A stretch of 64,000 nucleotides of DNA from Planctomycetota bacterium (GCA_016792805.1 JAEUHX010000087.1:140955-204954); one strand, 5' to 3'. Shown: positions 26,943 through 36,977, counted from the first letter of the stretch. Numbers and translations: made by a program. Notes: generated from the letters alone by a model not told the origin.

Positions 26943-29330
26943 TTAATCCATCGAGCCGCCCTTCGATCCGTCGTCCGCAGTCTTGGGTTTCTCGCCCGAT
27001 CCGGGGGCGGTCGGAGCCGTGGGCGCTGCGGGAGCCGCTGGCGATTGCATCGTCCCGGAGGCCGCGGCGCCGCCCGCATTGATCTTCACCATAGCGCCCA
27101 CAATGGAGACGCCGCCGGCGCCAATATCCACAAAGCTGCCGCCCGCCTTCAGCGACACTTGCGTTCCTTCGATGACAACAGTGCCGCCTTTGATATAGAT
27201 CGTTCCCCCGCCGTCGACGCAGGTATTTGCTGCTTTGACGACAAGGTCTCCCGTCCCTGCGACGTGGAGCGTGCCTCCCAAGATCTTCAGATCTGCGACG
27301 CCGAGGTCAAAATTCCCGGTGTCGATCTTGACAGCGCCGTTGACTCCGAGATCGAGCGATGCGTGCTGGATGAATGCCGCCCCCGTGGTGAGGTGATAGG
27401 CGCCGCCGACACTGGCGAAGGAATCCCCATCAATGGTGCCGTGGACGGGACCCTTCATCCCCGACTTCACTTCGTCGCCATAGGTCACGGAGACCTTCTT
27501 CTTCACAGCAACGCTATAGTTCGCACCAACGGAGAAGCTTCGATTCGCGGCCACAAATTCGCGGAAGTCATTCCCGACTCGCATGTCCATATCTTTCTGC
27601 GCGTGAATGAACACCTGCTCCTTTCCAAGCTTGTCCTCGAAACGAATCTCATTGAATCCGGGATGCACTTGACCGTCGGCTTTGCCCGGGGTCGACCGGG
27701 TTCGGAAGCCGCTTCGCGTTGTGATGCCGGCCTCGCGGTCGACGATGTCTCCCGGAGGCGGATTTTTGACACTATATAGACATCCCACAATCACCGGACG
27801 ATCGATGTTGCCCTCGAGGAAGTGAACGACAACCTCCATGCCTCGGCGCGGCAAGAACACGGCGCCATAGCCGAATCCCGCCCATGCCTGCGCCACGCGC
27901 ACCCAGCACGAGCTCGAATCATTTGTCTTGTCGTCATCCGCCGGATTGTCCGGAATATTCTCCCGATCCCACAGAAACCGGACCTTCACCGAACCAAAGA
28001 CGTCGACAAACGGATCATTGGTATCCGGCGTCACAACCATGGCCGTCTGCGCCCCGACGATCACCGGAACGGGAGTCACGAGCGGAGGCGAATAGAACTC
28101 CGTCGCCTCGATGCAGCGGAATCGATTCCTATAATTAAACTGTGCCCTCGCCGCTCCGCCCTCACCTCCCACGGAAGTCGAGATCTCGTGCTCGACGTGC
28201 ATGGCGACGAATCCGACATTGAGATCCGATCGGAAATGGCCATCGACGGCGAAGGTGTGCCCCGCCGTCATGGCGGGCGCGGTGCTCATCCCCGAGAGGA
28301 CTCGCTCCTTGCCCTCCTCCCGAAAGCTCATCTGCCCGACGGTCACGTTCGACTTCGTCGCAATGTTTCCTGGCGGCTCCGGCTTTCCGTTGCCCGAGTT
28401 GTCGCCCATGTCCGGTCCGCGAGACAAGGTGGAAGAGTCGCCGATGAAATCATACAGCTGGAGCGCATCACCGAAGTCGACCTGTGTCACGTCTCGTTTG
28501 AGTATGGTCTTCTGCGTGGCCTCCGACCCTTTTCGCGCGAAGTTCTCGGTGTATTGCCACTCGCGGAAGGCGACGCCCTGCGAGCGCACCTCGAGTTCCG
28601 AGCGGAAGTCATAGATCGTATTGGCATCCGGCGACGCGCCGACCGCCGAGCGGAACTGCAGATGAATATCGCCCGGCATGTCCAATTGATGGATATTGCC
28701 ATCGGCAAGCACAAGCTTGTGAGCGTCCGCCGTATGCTCGAAGAAGTAGTAGATGCCGTCGGCTTCGAGCAGCCGGGAGACAAAATTGAAGTCGCTCTCG
28801 CGGTATTGAATCTTGAACTGCACCGGATTGAATTCGCCGTCGGTTGCAACCCGGAAGTCCTTCAGCTTCGGATGGTCATCGAAGACCTTCTGGACGATGT
28901 CGAGCACCGACATTCGATTGAACACTCGGCAATTCGTGCGGCGCGTCAGAAAATGGAGCCACGGCACGATCTCGGCGTAATAGTGAAACCCGCGGCTATC
29001 GCGGCCTCCTTGCGCGAACCGATTCACAAATCCGTTGAAAAAGCGCGACTTCCCGCCTTCGAGCTTCACCTCGACGGTAATCTTCTTCCCGAGAATCTTG
29101 GAGAAGTCGATGCTGGGTGCGAGCGAGGCCAGCTCCAGCTGAAAGCGGAAGAGCGACGAGACGCCCTCGGTACCGCGCATCGACAGGAGATGCAGTGTCT
29201 CATTGTCTTTGAGCGGCGTGGTCAGAGTGACGAGGGCTTCCGCCATGGTCGGATCGTTGGGGGCAAGAGAGAGAAACCGGCGCGACTGCGCGGGTGAATC
29301 GTCGGAAGGGCGCTCGGGCTTGTCCACCAT
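26943..29330 (-). CDS. type VI secretion tip protein VgrG
   Basis: 795 residues from ATG 29330. The gp27-like head starts at about 25 (SRGFHYYAEIVPWLHFLTRR), followed by the OB fold near 440-520 (VKVRFLWDRE, SCWVRVAQAWAGFGYGAVFLPRRG) and the gp5-like needle with repeated Gly/Val strands to the end. A Pro/Ala/Gly tail replaces any recognisable effector domain. No other type VI genes are nearby, so this is an orphan spike. ATG 29246 is a possible shorter start. Confidence 0.88.
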   Translation of the reverse strand: MVDKPERPSDDSPAQSRRFLSLAPNDPTMAEALVTLTTPLKDNETLHLLSMRGTEGVSSLFRFQLELASLAPSIDFSKILGKKITVEVKLEGGKSRFFNGFVNRFAQGGRDSRGFHYYAEIVPWLHFLTRRTNCRVFNRMSVLDIVQKVFDDHPKLKDFRVATDGEFNPVQFKIQYRESDFNFVSRLLEADGIYYFFEHTADAHKLVLADGNIHQLDMPGDIHLQFRSAVGASPDANTIYDFRSELEVRSQGVAFREWQYTENFARKGSEATQKTILKRDVTQVDFGDALQLYDFIGDSSTLSRGPDMGDNSGNGKPEPPGNIATKSNVTVGQMSFREEGKERVLSGMSTAPAMTAGHTFAVDGHFRSDLNVGFVAMHVEHEISTSVGGEGGAARAQFNYRNRFRCIEATEFYSPPLVTPVPVIVGAQTAMVVTPDTNDPFVDVFGSVKVRFLWDRENIPDNPADDDKTNDSSSCWVRVAQAWAGFGYGAVFLPRRGMEVVVHFLEGNIDRPVIVGCLYSVKNPPPGDIVDREAGITTRSGFRTRSTPGKADGQVHPGFNEIRFEDKLGKEQVFIHAQKDMDMRVGNDFREFVAANRSFSVGANYSVAVKKKVSVTYGDEVKSGMKGPVHGTIDGDSFASVGGAYHLTTGAAFIQHASLDLGVNGAVKIDTGNFDLGVADLKILGGTLHVAGTGDLVVKAANTCVDGGGTIYIKGGTVVIEGTQVSLKAGGSFVDIGAGGVSIVGAMVKINAGGAAASGTMQSPAAPAAPTAPTAPGSGEKPKTADDGSKGGSMD

Positions 29331-29404
29331 CGTGCGCCGAATCCGACGGCCGCGCGGCCGCCTCACTCGTCGAAGCGGGTCCCGACGTCGAAACGAACGG
29401 AGTG

Positions 29405-30055
29405 TTAGCCGCGGCGTCGAAAGACCACGAGCCGCTCCTCCCCTTGCCGCCGCTCGATCGACGACGTCGGAGTGATCCACGTCTCGACCTCGAAAGCTGC
29501 GGCGAACCGCTCCCGGATCTCCGGTCCGCTCACGGGAAAGGGAGGCCCTGGCGTCCCCGTCCGGAACGGAAAGAACAGCCCCACGAGTAGCCCGCCGGGG
29601 CGAAGGACCTTTGCCGCCATGGCCGCATACGCGTCTCGGTCGCCCGGATCAATCGCGCAGTAGCAGGTGTACTCGACCAGCAGATCGAATTGCCCCGCGA
29701 ATCGCTCTCCGAGTCTCAGCACATCGGCGCGAAGAGTTCGGCAGCGATCGGGCGCGAGCCCGAGTGCCCGGCGTCGACGACGAATCGCGGCGAGCGCCGA
29801 CGCAGCAAAGTCGACCGCCACCACGCGATCGCCGCGTTGCGCAAGAAATAGCGCGTCGTGCCCGCGGCCGGCTCCGGGAACGAGCACCCGCTGCCCGGGT
29901 GGCGGCGCATCCGGTCCCGAGAACCACTCCACGATCGGAGGCGCGGCTTGCGCGATGTCCCAGCCGGTGTCGCGCGCGCGATAGCGCGCCTCCCAGAAGC
30001 CGGCGGCGGCGGTCGCCCCCGGTGGCAGCGGAGGCTGCGAAGGGTCGGGCACCAC
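29405..30055 (-). CDS. SAM-dependent thiol methyltransferase (TPMT family)
   Basis: 216 residues. FWEARYRARDTGWDIAQAAP is the family N-terminal signature. The SAM site is VLVPGAGRGHDALFLAQRG, and VEYTCYCAIDPGDRDAYAA and LRPGGLLVGLFFPF follow, as in thiopurine/thiol methyltransferases. Likely role is methylation of sulfide or small thiols. It starts at tandem GTG codons directly after the queD stop, so the two genes are cotranscribed. Confidence 0.85.
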   Translation of the reverse strand: MVPDPSQPPLPPGATAAAGFWEARYRARDTGWDIAQAAPPIVEWFSGPDAPPPGQRVLVPGAGRGHDALFLAQRGDRVVAVDFAASALAAIRRRRRALGLAPDRCRTLRADVLRLGERFAGQFDLLVEYTCYCAIDPGDRDAYAAMAAKVLRPGGLLVGLFFPFRTGTPGPPFPVSGPEIRERFAAAFEVETWITPTSSIERRQGEERLVVFRRRG

Positions 30056-30481
30056 CTAGCGGGCACCCGGCCCGTAGTAGTCGACGAAATTGTCGCGGGA
30101 CTCGATCACGCGCACCTGATGCAGGACCACTCCGGGATAGACCTTCAGCTCCGGCTCGATCCAGCCCCAAAACGCGATCGCCAAGTTCTCGGCCGTCGGG
30201 ATCACGCCTTCGAGCGCCGGCACGTCGTGATTGAGGTGTTTGTGGTCGCAGGGTCCGTGAATCGTCTTCTGGAGGATTTCCTTCAGATCTTTCAAATCCA
30301 TCAGCATCCCGGTGCGCTTCGGGAGCGGACCTCGGACGGTGACCTCCACGGCGTAATTGTGACCGTGTCCCATCGGATTATTGCAAACCCCGTACACCCG
30401 CCGATTCTCGTCGTCGGACATGTCGGGATTGTGAAGGCGATGGGCGGCCGAGAACTCGACTCGCCGCGTGATCGTGATCAT
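30056..30481 (-). CDS. queD: 6-carboxytetrahydropterin synthase QueD
   Basis: Second step of queuosine precursor synthesis. The 141 residues include the zinc histidines in FSAAHRLH and GHGHNY, the catalytic Cys in YGVCNNPMGHGHNY, the DHKHLN motif and a final glutamate (VIESRDN). No queC or queE is next to it. It is divergent from the YyaL-type gene and abuts the methyltransferase gene. Confidence 0.93.
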   Translation of the reverse strand: MITITRRVEFSAAHRLHNPDMSDDENRRVYGVCNNPMGHGHNYAVEVTVRGPLPKRTGMLMDLKDLKEILQKTIHGPCDHKHLNHDVPALEGVIPTAENLAIAFWGWIEPELKVYPGVVLHQVRVIESRDNFVDYYGPGAR

Positions 30482-30567
30482 GCGTGGAGAGGTTGGTGGG
30501 AGTGGTGCGAGGCCCGGCGGTCCGTGGCGCTAGAACCGAGAGGTACGACATTCTGCGCCTCACGAAC

Positions 30568-32358
30568 ATGGGGCAACGCCTCTCCAACGCCCAGAGCCCA
30601 TTCCTTCGAGCCGCCGCCGACCACCCCATCGACTGGTTCGAGTGGGGACGCGAGCCGTTCGAGGCGGCGCGCTCGCTTGGGAAACCGGTGCTGCTCGATG
30701 TCGGAGCGACGTGGTGCCACTGGTGCCATGAGATGGACCGCCGCTGCTACCGCGACCCTCAAATCGCGGCGGCCATCGGCCAGCGATTCATCGCCGTGCG
30801 TGTCGACCGGGACGAACGCCCCGACCTCGACGCGAGATTCCAGGCGGCGGTCGCCCAGATCACGGGGCTCTCCGGCTGGCCCCTCACGGCGTTCTTGACT
30901 CCGGAAGGAGATGTGTACTTCGGCGGCACCTATTTCCCTCCGCGGCCCGAGGGATCGTCCCCTGGATTCTTACAAATTCTGACATGGGCGTCCGAGCTGT
31001 ATCAACGTCAGCCGGAGAAGCGCATCGAGGAGGGGCGGCGGCTGCGGCGATCCCTCTCGGCGGCGACGCAGGTGCCGTCGGGCGGTGCAGACCCGCGGGC
31101 CGTGGAGCGATCGGTGCTCGAGGGATGCCTCGACGAGCTCGACCGCCGCCACGGAGGATTCGGCTCGGGAGCGAAATTTCTGTGGCCCGGCGTCCTCGAT
31201 CTATGTCTTCGCGCCGCGACGGTCCACCAGAACCCACGTGCGAAAAGTGCACTTCTCGAGACGCTGCGGGCGATGGTGCGCGGCGCGCTCTTCGATCACA
31301 CCCTCGGTGGTTTCCATAGATACACCGTCGACGTCGCGTGGCAGCAGCCGCACTACGAGAAGCTCCTGGCGGAGAATGCAGAAATGCTGGCCGTCCTCGC
31401 CAGCGCGGCGGCTCATTTCGACGACCGCGAGCTCGCGCACGCCGCGCGGCGCACTGCACAGTTCTTCCGAGAGGTGCTGCGCCTGCCAAGCGGCCTGCTT
31501 GGGGCCAGCACGTCCGCCGACGGCGAGAGCGGGGAGGGTGCTGCATCGCTCTGGACCGACGCCGAGATTGCACAAATCGCAGGCGAAGAGGGCGCTCCTC
31601 TCGCGCGCCTTCTGTATGGATCGGCCGATGCACCGGATGCGCCGGGTCGGCCGCTCGCCCGCACGGGCTCCCTCGAAGATGCAGCTCGGCGTCTCGCACT
31701 CGAGGAAACGAGCGCGCAGCGCATCGTCGAGCAGATGGAGGCCCGAATGGCGCATGCACGGATATCGCGGGCGCGCGCGCTCGTCGACCGATCGATCTTC
31801 CCCTCTGCAAATGCCGCTGCCGCGAGAGCACTGCTCGTGGCTTCTCAGTCGCTCCGAGAGGAGCGTTTCGCAACCTGGGGGCTCGAGATCTTGGGCCTCC
31901 TCGCCGAGCAGAACGTTCACCCCTCAGGGCGCCCGCTTCGTCGCGCCGTTTCAGCACCGCCCCTCGCCGAGGACACCGCGGCGATCGCGGAGGCCGGCTG
32001 GCGTGCATTCGCGGCCACGGGTGATCCCCGCTGGCGCAAACTCGCCACAGAGCGGACCGAGGATCTCCTTCAGCACTTCGCCGACCCTCGGACGGCGCTT
32101 TTCCGCGATCGCGTCCCAAGCGCCGCGGAGCCCGCGGCCTCCTGGGACTCGACGCCGCTCGAGTCGTTCAGCACCCCGAGCGCCAACGTCTGGGCGCTTC
32201 GCGCCCTCCGAGGGGCGACGCCCTTTGAGCCATCTGCTCCATGGGGGCCGTGGGCGCAGCGGTGCGCGCGAACCATCCTCGCGGTGGCCGGCGCGCGGGA
32301 ACCGCTCGCCGCAGCCTGGGCCACCTGTGAAGCAGCAGCCGCCCTCGCAGGGGATTGA
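30568..32358 (+). CDS. YyaL-type thioredoxin-domain protein
   Basis: 596 residues. The N-terminal thioredoxin-like domain (about 1-150) has GATWCHWCHEMDR, the family's CxxC site, and TGLSGWPLTAFLTPEGDVYFGGTYFPP split over adjoining blocks. An (alpha/alpha)6-barrel like that of glycosidases follows. The family's function is unsettled. ATG 30568 fits the conserved N-terminus LSNAQSPFLRAAADHP. The C-terminal part is shorter than the ~680 residues usual for the family. Confidence 0.88.
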   Translation: MGQRLSNAQSPFLRAAADHPIDWFEWGREPFEAARSLGKPVLLDVGATWCHWCHEMDRRCYRDPQIAAAIGQRFIAVRVDRDERPDLDARFQAAVAQITGLSGWPLTAFLTPEGDVYFGGTYFPPRPEGSSPGFLQILTWASELYQRQPEKRIEEGRRLRRSLSAATQVPSGGADPRAVERSVLEGCLDELDRRHGGFGSGAKFLWPGVLDLCLRAATVHQNPRAKSALLETLRAMVRGALFDHTLGGFHRYTVDVAWQQPHYEKLLAENAEMLAVLASAAAHFDDRELAHAARRTAQFFREVLRLPSGLLGASTSADGESGEGAASLWTDAEIAQIAGEEGAPLARLLYGSADAPDAPGRPLARTGSLEDAARRLALEETSAQRIVEQMEARMAHARISRARALVDRSIFPSANAAAARALLVASQSLREERFATWGLEILGLLAEQNVHPSGRPLRRAVSAPPLAEDTAAIAEAGWRAFAATGDPRWRKLATERTEDLLQHFADPRTALFRDRVPSAAEPAASWDSTPLESFSTPSANVWALRALRGATPFEPSAPWGPWAQRCARTILAVAGAREPLAAAWATCEAAAALAGD

Positions 32359-32699
32359 ATCACGGCTTTCGAGCCATGCGAAAGTTCACTTTTCGCGGGA
32401 TCGGGGAGAGATACGCGGGGCGTGGCAAGGAGTTATGTCGATCGCGGATCAACGATCGGTTCGCCCCGGTGGCACGAGAAGCGGCGTAATGGGTTCCTTG
32501 GCGCCCTCCTCGACCCGCCTGCGAACCGCCCATGGTTCCCCTGCCAGCGGCCAGAAGGGTTTGCGCGACGATTGGACGGGTTGAGCGCGCCGAGCTAAAT
32601 AGTTGCCCATCGCAGTCAGCTGAAAACTGCCGCTGCGGCCCGACCACCATCGCCCTATCCCCGCGCTACGACGCCTCGCCGCACCCAAGGACTGCCGCC
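32359..32699. other. intergenic, no gene seen
   Basis: About 340 bases. The only structure I see is the near-palindrome GCGAAAGTTCACTTTTCGC at 32378-32396, which could form a short hairpin behind the YyaL-type gene. Open frames here lack homology. Confidence 0.4.
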
Positions 32700-32906
32700 A
32701 TGCCCATCAAGAAGGTCTGGATCGAAGAGGGCTGCATTTCGTGCAACCTCTGCGAAGACCTTTGCCCTGAAGTGTTCGAGGTGCCCGCCGGTGAGACCTC
32801 CATCGTGAAGCCCGGCGCCGACGCACACTTTGCGGATCTCGACGGCAAGATCAAAGAAGCCGCCGATTCCTGCCCGGTCGAGGTGATCAAACTCCAGCAG
32901 GAGTAA
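32700..32906 (+). CDS. ferredoxin, [4Fe-4S] type
   Basis: 68 residues. CISCNLCEDLCPEVF near the N-terminus supplies cluster cysteines, and DSCPVEVI near the C-terminus completes the single-cluster fold. It is a small soluble electron carrier; its partner cannot be told from position. Start ATG 32700; a longer open frame upstream is not conserved. Confidence 0.9.
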   Translation: MPIKKVWIEEGCISCNLCEDLCPEVFEVPAGETSIVKPGADAHFADLDGKIKEAADSCPVEVIKLQQE

Positions 32907-33640
32907 CTGCCTACGCTGCCCGTCGCGAGCTCCCCGTCGCGACCGTGGAACGGGATAACGGGGAGACATCCATCCGTTCCTGAGAAATCACCCGCGAGCG
33001 GCGGAACGGCCCAAGAAAAGAGCGGCCAGCGCTGCCCCAACGGCTGCCATGGCGAGAGGATGCCCAGCGGCGTCCGCATCCGGCGGGATGAGCTGGACGA
33101 CGGTCTCGGCGACGACACCGATCGCCACGGTCTCCAAAACGCAACGCGCGCGGTGCCGGCCTGGAGGACGTTTCAAAAGTGCTCCCGGTGCTTGCACGGG
33201 TGCTACGCACTGCGAGCGCGAGGAATCGTTGCGCAGCGCAAGAAGCCTCGCCGCAGGCGTAGCCAAGGAGTTACGCCGGTGACGAGGCGACGCCACGATG
33301 GGCGACGAGGCCCGCGCGCAGCTCGGATGACTTTTGAAGCGTCCCCCCTGCCGCGCCCGCGTTCGGCCAGGTCGAATGCCCCGGCTGCGCCCACCACGGC
33401 GAGATGCCCTTTGTCCATGGGACGCCTCAGACGCCGCCGCCCCCGCCATACGCCGCAGGAGGCCGGTCTCGTTGACACCCCAGGGCGCCCTTCTTATGGT
33501 CCGCCGCTTCCGGAGCCCTCCCCAAGGCGTCTTTGCTCGTCGCCTCAGTGCGGGTCCCTCTTTGCCTGGTTCGCGGCTTGCAACACGGCGCTTCGATGCC
33601 GGTTTGAAGCCGGAAAAAGCCCCGCTGCCCACCTTCGCGC
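32907..33640. other. 734-bp intergenic region with one repeat copy
   Basis: Contains dispersed repeat copy 2 (33171-33340). On the minus strand, 32988-33135 could encode a ~48-residue peptide with two hydrophobic stretches (VAIGVVAETVVQLI and HPLAMAAVGAALAALFLG), beginning at TTG and ending at 32988. It may be a small or truncated membrane protein next to the repeat, but I cannot support it as a gene. The oxidase operon promoter should lie near the 3' end. Confidence 0.4.
33171..33340. repeat. dispersed palindromic repeat, copy 2 (divergent)
   Basis: Ends are near-perfect inverted repeats: TTTCAAAAGT at 33171 and ACTTTTGAAG at the other end. It shares CGTAGCCAAGGAGTTACG and GCGCAGCTCGGATGAC with the other copies, but the left part differs and is rich in short direct repeats. 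Confidence 0.75.
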
Positions 33641-34486
33641 ATGCGAGAAGCCCTTCAATCGACCCTCGGCCTGTTTTTCGGACTCCTCTCCACGACCGCC
33701 CTCGCCTGGGCCCAGGCGGGTGATCGGTCGATCTGGACGCCGCCGCGCGACATCTCGGTCGATGGTGGCCAGCTCGACGATCTCTTCGTCCTGACCACGA
33801 TCCTGACCACGGTTCTGTTCGTCGGGATGGTGGCGATCCTGCTGGTCGCCTCCTTCCGTGACAAGGCGACCGTCGGGAAAAAGGCGGAGTACGACCGCGG
33901 CGACACCAAGAAAGACGCCGTGCTGCTGCTGGCCGCGGCCACGGTGATCTTCGTCGCCGTCGACGGGACGCTGATGGTCAAGTCCCACACCGCCATCAAC
34001 GACGTCTTCTGGAAGTACCCCGACACTGAGCCGGACGTTCTTCGCGTCGAGGTCCTCGCGCAGCAATGGGCTTGGAACTTCCGCTATGCCGGCGCCGACG
34101 GGAAGTTCAATACTCCCGACGACATCGTCACGCTCAACGATTTCCGCGTTCCGGCGGGCAAGAAGGTTGCCTGCCAGATCACCTCCAAAGATGTCCTGCA
34201 CAGCTTCTTCCTCGTGCCGTGCCGGGTGAAGAAGGATGCGAACCCCGGCCAGATTACTCGCCAGTGGTTCCAGACCCGCGAGGGCACCGAAGGCGAGTAT
34301 CAAGTGACCTGCGCCGAGATTTGTGGTTTCGCCCATTACAAGATGCAGGCGAGATTTGTGGTGATGGAGCCGAAAGCCTACGCCGCCTGGGAGAAGGAGG
34401 CCGCCAAGTGGTCGCAGATCCAATACGACGCCGAGCGGCAGGACCAGCACTGGGGCTGGGATTGGCGCGGCGAGATCAAGAATTAG
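33641..34486 (+). CDS. coxB: cytochrome c oxidase subunit II
   Basis: 281 residues. A signal peptide (1-25) and two membrane helices (~47-70 and ~92-112) precede the CuA domain. CuA ligands are all present: His187, Cys224, Cys228, His232 and Met235 in CAEICGFAHYKM, with the aromatic QQWAWNFRY stretch before them. There is no fused cytochrome c domain; a separate cytochrome gene lies downstream. First gene of the oxidase operon. Confidence 0.96.
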   Translation: MREALQSTLGLFFGLLSTTALAWAQAGDRSIWTPPRDISVDGGQLDDLFVLTTILTTVLFVGMVAILLVASFRDKATVGKKAEYDRGDTKKDAVLLLAAATVIFVAVDGTLMVKSHTAINDVFWKYPDTEPDVLRVEVLAQQWAWNFRYAGADGKFNTPDDIVTLNDFRVPAGKKVACQITSKDVLHSFFLVPCRVKKDANPGQITRQWFQTREGTEGEYQVTCAEICGFAHYKMQARFVVMEPKAYAAWEKEAAKWSQIQYDAERQDQHWGWDWRGEIKN

Positions 34487-34535
34487 CTCGAATTTCGAAT
34501 ACTAAGAATCAACTAATCAACGGAGCCCTCGTTTC

Positions 34536-36248
34536 GTGGACGATCACATCCATCCGGAACCGACCTCGTTCCTGAGCAAATACGTCTTCTCCTATGATCA
34601 CAAGATCATCGGGAAGCAATTCCTCGGCCTCGGCCTCTTCGGCCTCCTGGTCGGCGGCATCATGGCCATGGTGATTCGCTGGACGATCGCCAATCCGGGC
34701 GTGCCGTTCCCCGTGCTTGGGAACCTCCTCTTCCCCGACACCAACGGCGTGCTGCCTTCGGACAGCTACCTCATGTTCGTGACGATGCACGGCACGATCA
34801 TGATCTTCTTCGCGATCACTCCGATCCTGATCGGCGGATTTGGAAACTTCACCATTCCGCTGCTGATCGGCGCCCGCGACATGGCGTTCCCGACGCTCAA
34901 CATGCTCTCGTTCTGGATCATGGTGCTCGCCACCGCGATCATGGGCGTGTCGTTCTTTGTGGAGGGCGGCGCCTCCGCGGGCGGCTGGACGGCCTACCCG
35001 CCGCTCTCCTCGACCATGGGACAGCCGGGCTGGGGCCACACGCTCTGGCTGCTCGGCATCTACTTCGCCGGCTCGTCGTCGATCATGGGAGCTATCAATT
35101 ACATCACCACGGTGATCCGCATGCGGGCGCCGGGGATGGGTTGGTTCGACATGCCGCTCACGATCTGGGGCATGTGGCTCACGGCGGTGCTGAACGCGCT
35201 GTTCATCCCGGTGCTCACCGGCGGCGCGATCCTGATGCTGTTCGATCGCATGTTCGGCTCGAACTTCTACACGGCGGCCACCACCGGCCTTCGCGGCGGC
35301 GACCCGATCCTCTGGCAGCACCTGTTCTGGATCTTCGGCCACCCCGAGGTGTACATCCTCATCCTTCCGGCTTGGGGAATCGTCTCGGATCTGTTGTCTT
35401 TCTTCGCGCGCAAGCCCGCCTTCAGCTACCGCATGACGGCGCTCGCGATGATTGCCATCACGGTGCTCTCGGCGGTGGTGTACGGACACCACATGTTCAC
35501 GACGGGCATGACGCCGATGCTGAGCGAGAGCTTCGAGATCCTCACCATGACGATCTCGATCCCCGCCGCCATTCTCTTCATGAACTGGCTGCGGACCATC
35601 TGGCGCGGCTCGATCCGGATGACCTCGCCGATGTTGTTCTCGCTCGGCGTGGTGTTCGTCTTCGGCCTCGGCGGTCTGACGGGTCTCCACCTCGGCTCGA
35701 TTGCCACAGATATCTACCTGCATGACACCTACTTCGTCGTCGGACACTTCCACCTGACGATGGCCGCCGCAGTGCTCTTCGGCTCCTTCGCCGCCATCTA
35801 CTTCTGGTTCCCGAAGATGTTCGGACGAATGATGAACGAAACGCTCGGAAAGTTGCACTTCTGGGCGACGCTCATCCCGCTCACGGCGCTCTTCTGTATG
35901 ATGTTCGTCGTGGGCTACTCGGGCATGCACCGCCGAATCTATAACGTGCTCGAGTATCAGTACCTGCTGCCGCTGCAGCCGCTGAACCAGTGGATCACGA
36001 TTGCCGCGCTCGCGATGGGCGCCGCGCAGTTCCTCTTCGTGATTAACTTCCTCTCGAGCCTGTTCGCCGGCTCCAAGGCGACCGACAACCCCTGGGAAGT
36101 CGGCACGCTCGAGTGGTCGATTCCTTCGCCGCCGCCTTACTACAACTACCTACAGATTCCGGTGGTGAAGAACGGCCCCCACGAGTTCAGCCATCCGCGG
36201 CTCAAGACCAAGGATTGGCTCGGACAGGCCGAGGAAGTGCCGGCCTAA
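34536..36248 (+). CDS. coxA: cytochrome c oxidase subunit I
   Basis: Catalytic proton-pumping heme-copper subunit, 570 residues with about twelve membrane helices. Ligands: His85 and His406 (low-spin heme), His404 (high-spin heme), and His269, His318 and His319 (CuB). Tyr273 is the cross-linked tyrosine in GHPEVY, whose Glu271 marks an A1-type enzyme. It starts with GTG 34536, with GGAG upstream, 49 bases after coxB. Confidence 0.97.
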   Translation: MDDHIHPEPTSFLSKYVFSYDHKIIGKQFLGLGLFGLLVGGIMAMVIRWTIANPGVPFPVLGNLLFPDTNGVLPSDSYLMFVTMHGTIMIFFAITPILIGGFGNFTIPLLIGARDMAFPTLNMLSFWIMVLATAIMGVSFFVEGGASAGGWTAYPPLSSTMGQPGWGHTLWLLGIYFAGSSSIMGAINYITTVIRMRAPGMGWFDMPLTIWGMWLTAVLNALFIPVLTGGAILMLFDRMFGSNFYTAATTGLRGGDPILWQHLFWIFGHPEVYILILPAWGIVSDLLSFFARKPAFSYRMTALAMIAITVLSAVVYGHHMFTTGMTPMLSESFEILTMTISIPAAILFMNWLRTIWRGSIRMTSPMLFSLGVVFVFGLGGLTGLHLGSIATDIYLHDTYFVVGHFHLTMAAAVLFGSFAAIYFWFPKMFGRMMNETLGKLHFWATLIPLTALFCMMFVVGYSGMHRRIYNVLEYQYLLPLQPLNQWITIAALAMGAAQFLFVINFLSSLFAGSKATDNPWEVGTLEWSIPSPPPYYNYLQIPVVKNGPHEFSHPRLKTKDWLGQAEEVPA

Positions 36249-36272
36249 GGGCCAAGCATTCGTAACCTCCGG

Positions 36273-36923
36273 ATGACCTCCGCAGCCGCAACCCCAACTT
36301 TCGCGCGCGAGATGCTCGTGAGCCCGCTCACTGGGCCGTCCAAGCGCAGCGAAGCCGACGCACGCGTCGGAATGATGATCTTCCTCGCTTCCTGGGGGAT
36401 GGTCTTCCTGACGCTTTTCTTTGCGTCGACGGTGCTGCGGCTGCGCGCTGGCGCTTGGCCGCCTCCCGATTCGCCGCTTCTGCCCTCAGCTACACAAAAC
36501 TCGGCGTGGGCGATCACGGCGGCGATTCTTGCGAGCAGCTTCGCCCTCCATCGCGCTGGGAAACTCGCTCGCGCGGGCCGCTCGACTGCGGCGCGCCTCG
36601 CCTACTCCGCGACGATGCTCCTCGGCTGCCTCTTTTTTGTGCTGCAAGTTTACTCCTGGGTGGAGGCCGCCCGAGCAGGCGTCGAGCTTCAGGGGAGCAT
36701 CTATGGCGGCCTCTTCTATGCGCTGACGGCGTTCCACGCGGCGCACGTTCTGGCGGGTCTTGGCGCACTCATCTGGGCGCTTCCGTCGGTCACGCGCATC
36801 GCCGATGCGGGCTCCGCGGAAGAGACCCTGCGCGACCGCATCCGCCTCTCGTCGGCAGCGAGCTTCTGGCATTTCGTCGACCTCGCCTGGATCGCGACGT
36901 TCCTCGCGGTCTTCCTTGTGTAG
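36273..36923 (+). CDS. cytochrome c oxidase subunit III (first copy)
   Basis: 216 residues with about five membrane helices, a short-form subunit III. SIYGGLFYALTAFHAAHVLAG and the end SFWHFVDLAWIATFLAVFLV are diagnostic. Follows coxA by 24 bases. A second subunit III-like gene lies 2.2 kb downstream. Confidence 0.9.
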   Translation: MTSAAATPTFAREMLVSPLTGPSKRSEADARVGMMIFLASWGMVFLTLFFASTVLRLRAGAWPPPDSPLLPSATQNSAWAITAAILASSFALHRAGKLARAGRSTAARLAYSATMLLGCLFFVLQVYSWVEAARAGVELQGSIYGGLFYALTAFHAAHVLAGLGALIWALPSVTRIADAGSAEETLRDRIRLSSAASFWHFVDLAWIATFLAVFLV

Positions 36924-36977
36924 ATCCCCATCCGATTCGCAATCCAGCTTCGAGCTCCTTCTTACAGATCCAACGGT

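Noticed and set aside
27822..29297. Long plus-strand open frame of 491 codons
   Set aside because: Antisense of vgrG, which has clear domain structure; the plus frame has none.
32988..33135. Possible ~48-residue two-helix membrane peptide on the minus strand
   Set aside because: Start would be TTG without a Shine-Dalgarno site and no homology is known; kept only as a note in the intergenic entry.
34509..35930. Long minus-strand His/Arg/Glu-rich open frame
   Set aside because: Antisense of coxA; typical GC-rich shadow with no domains.
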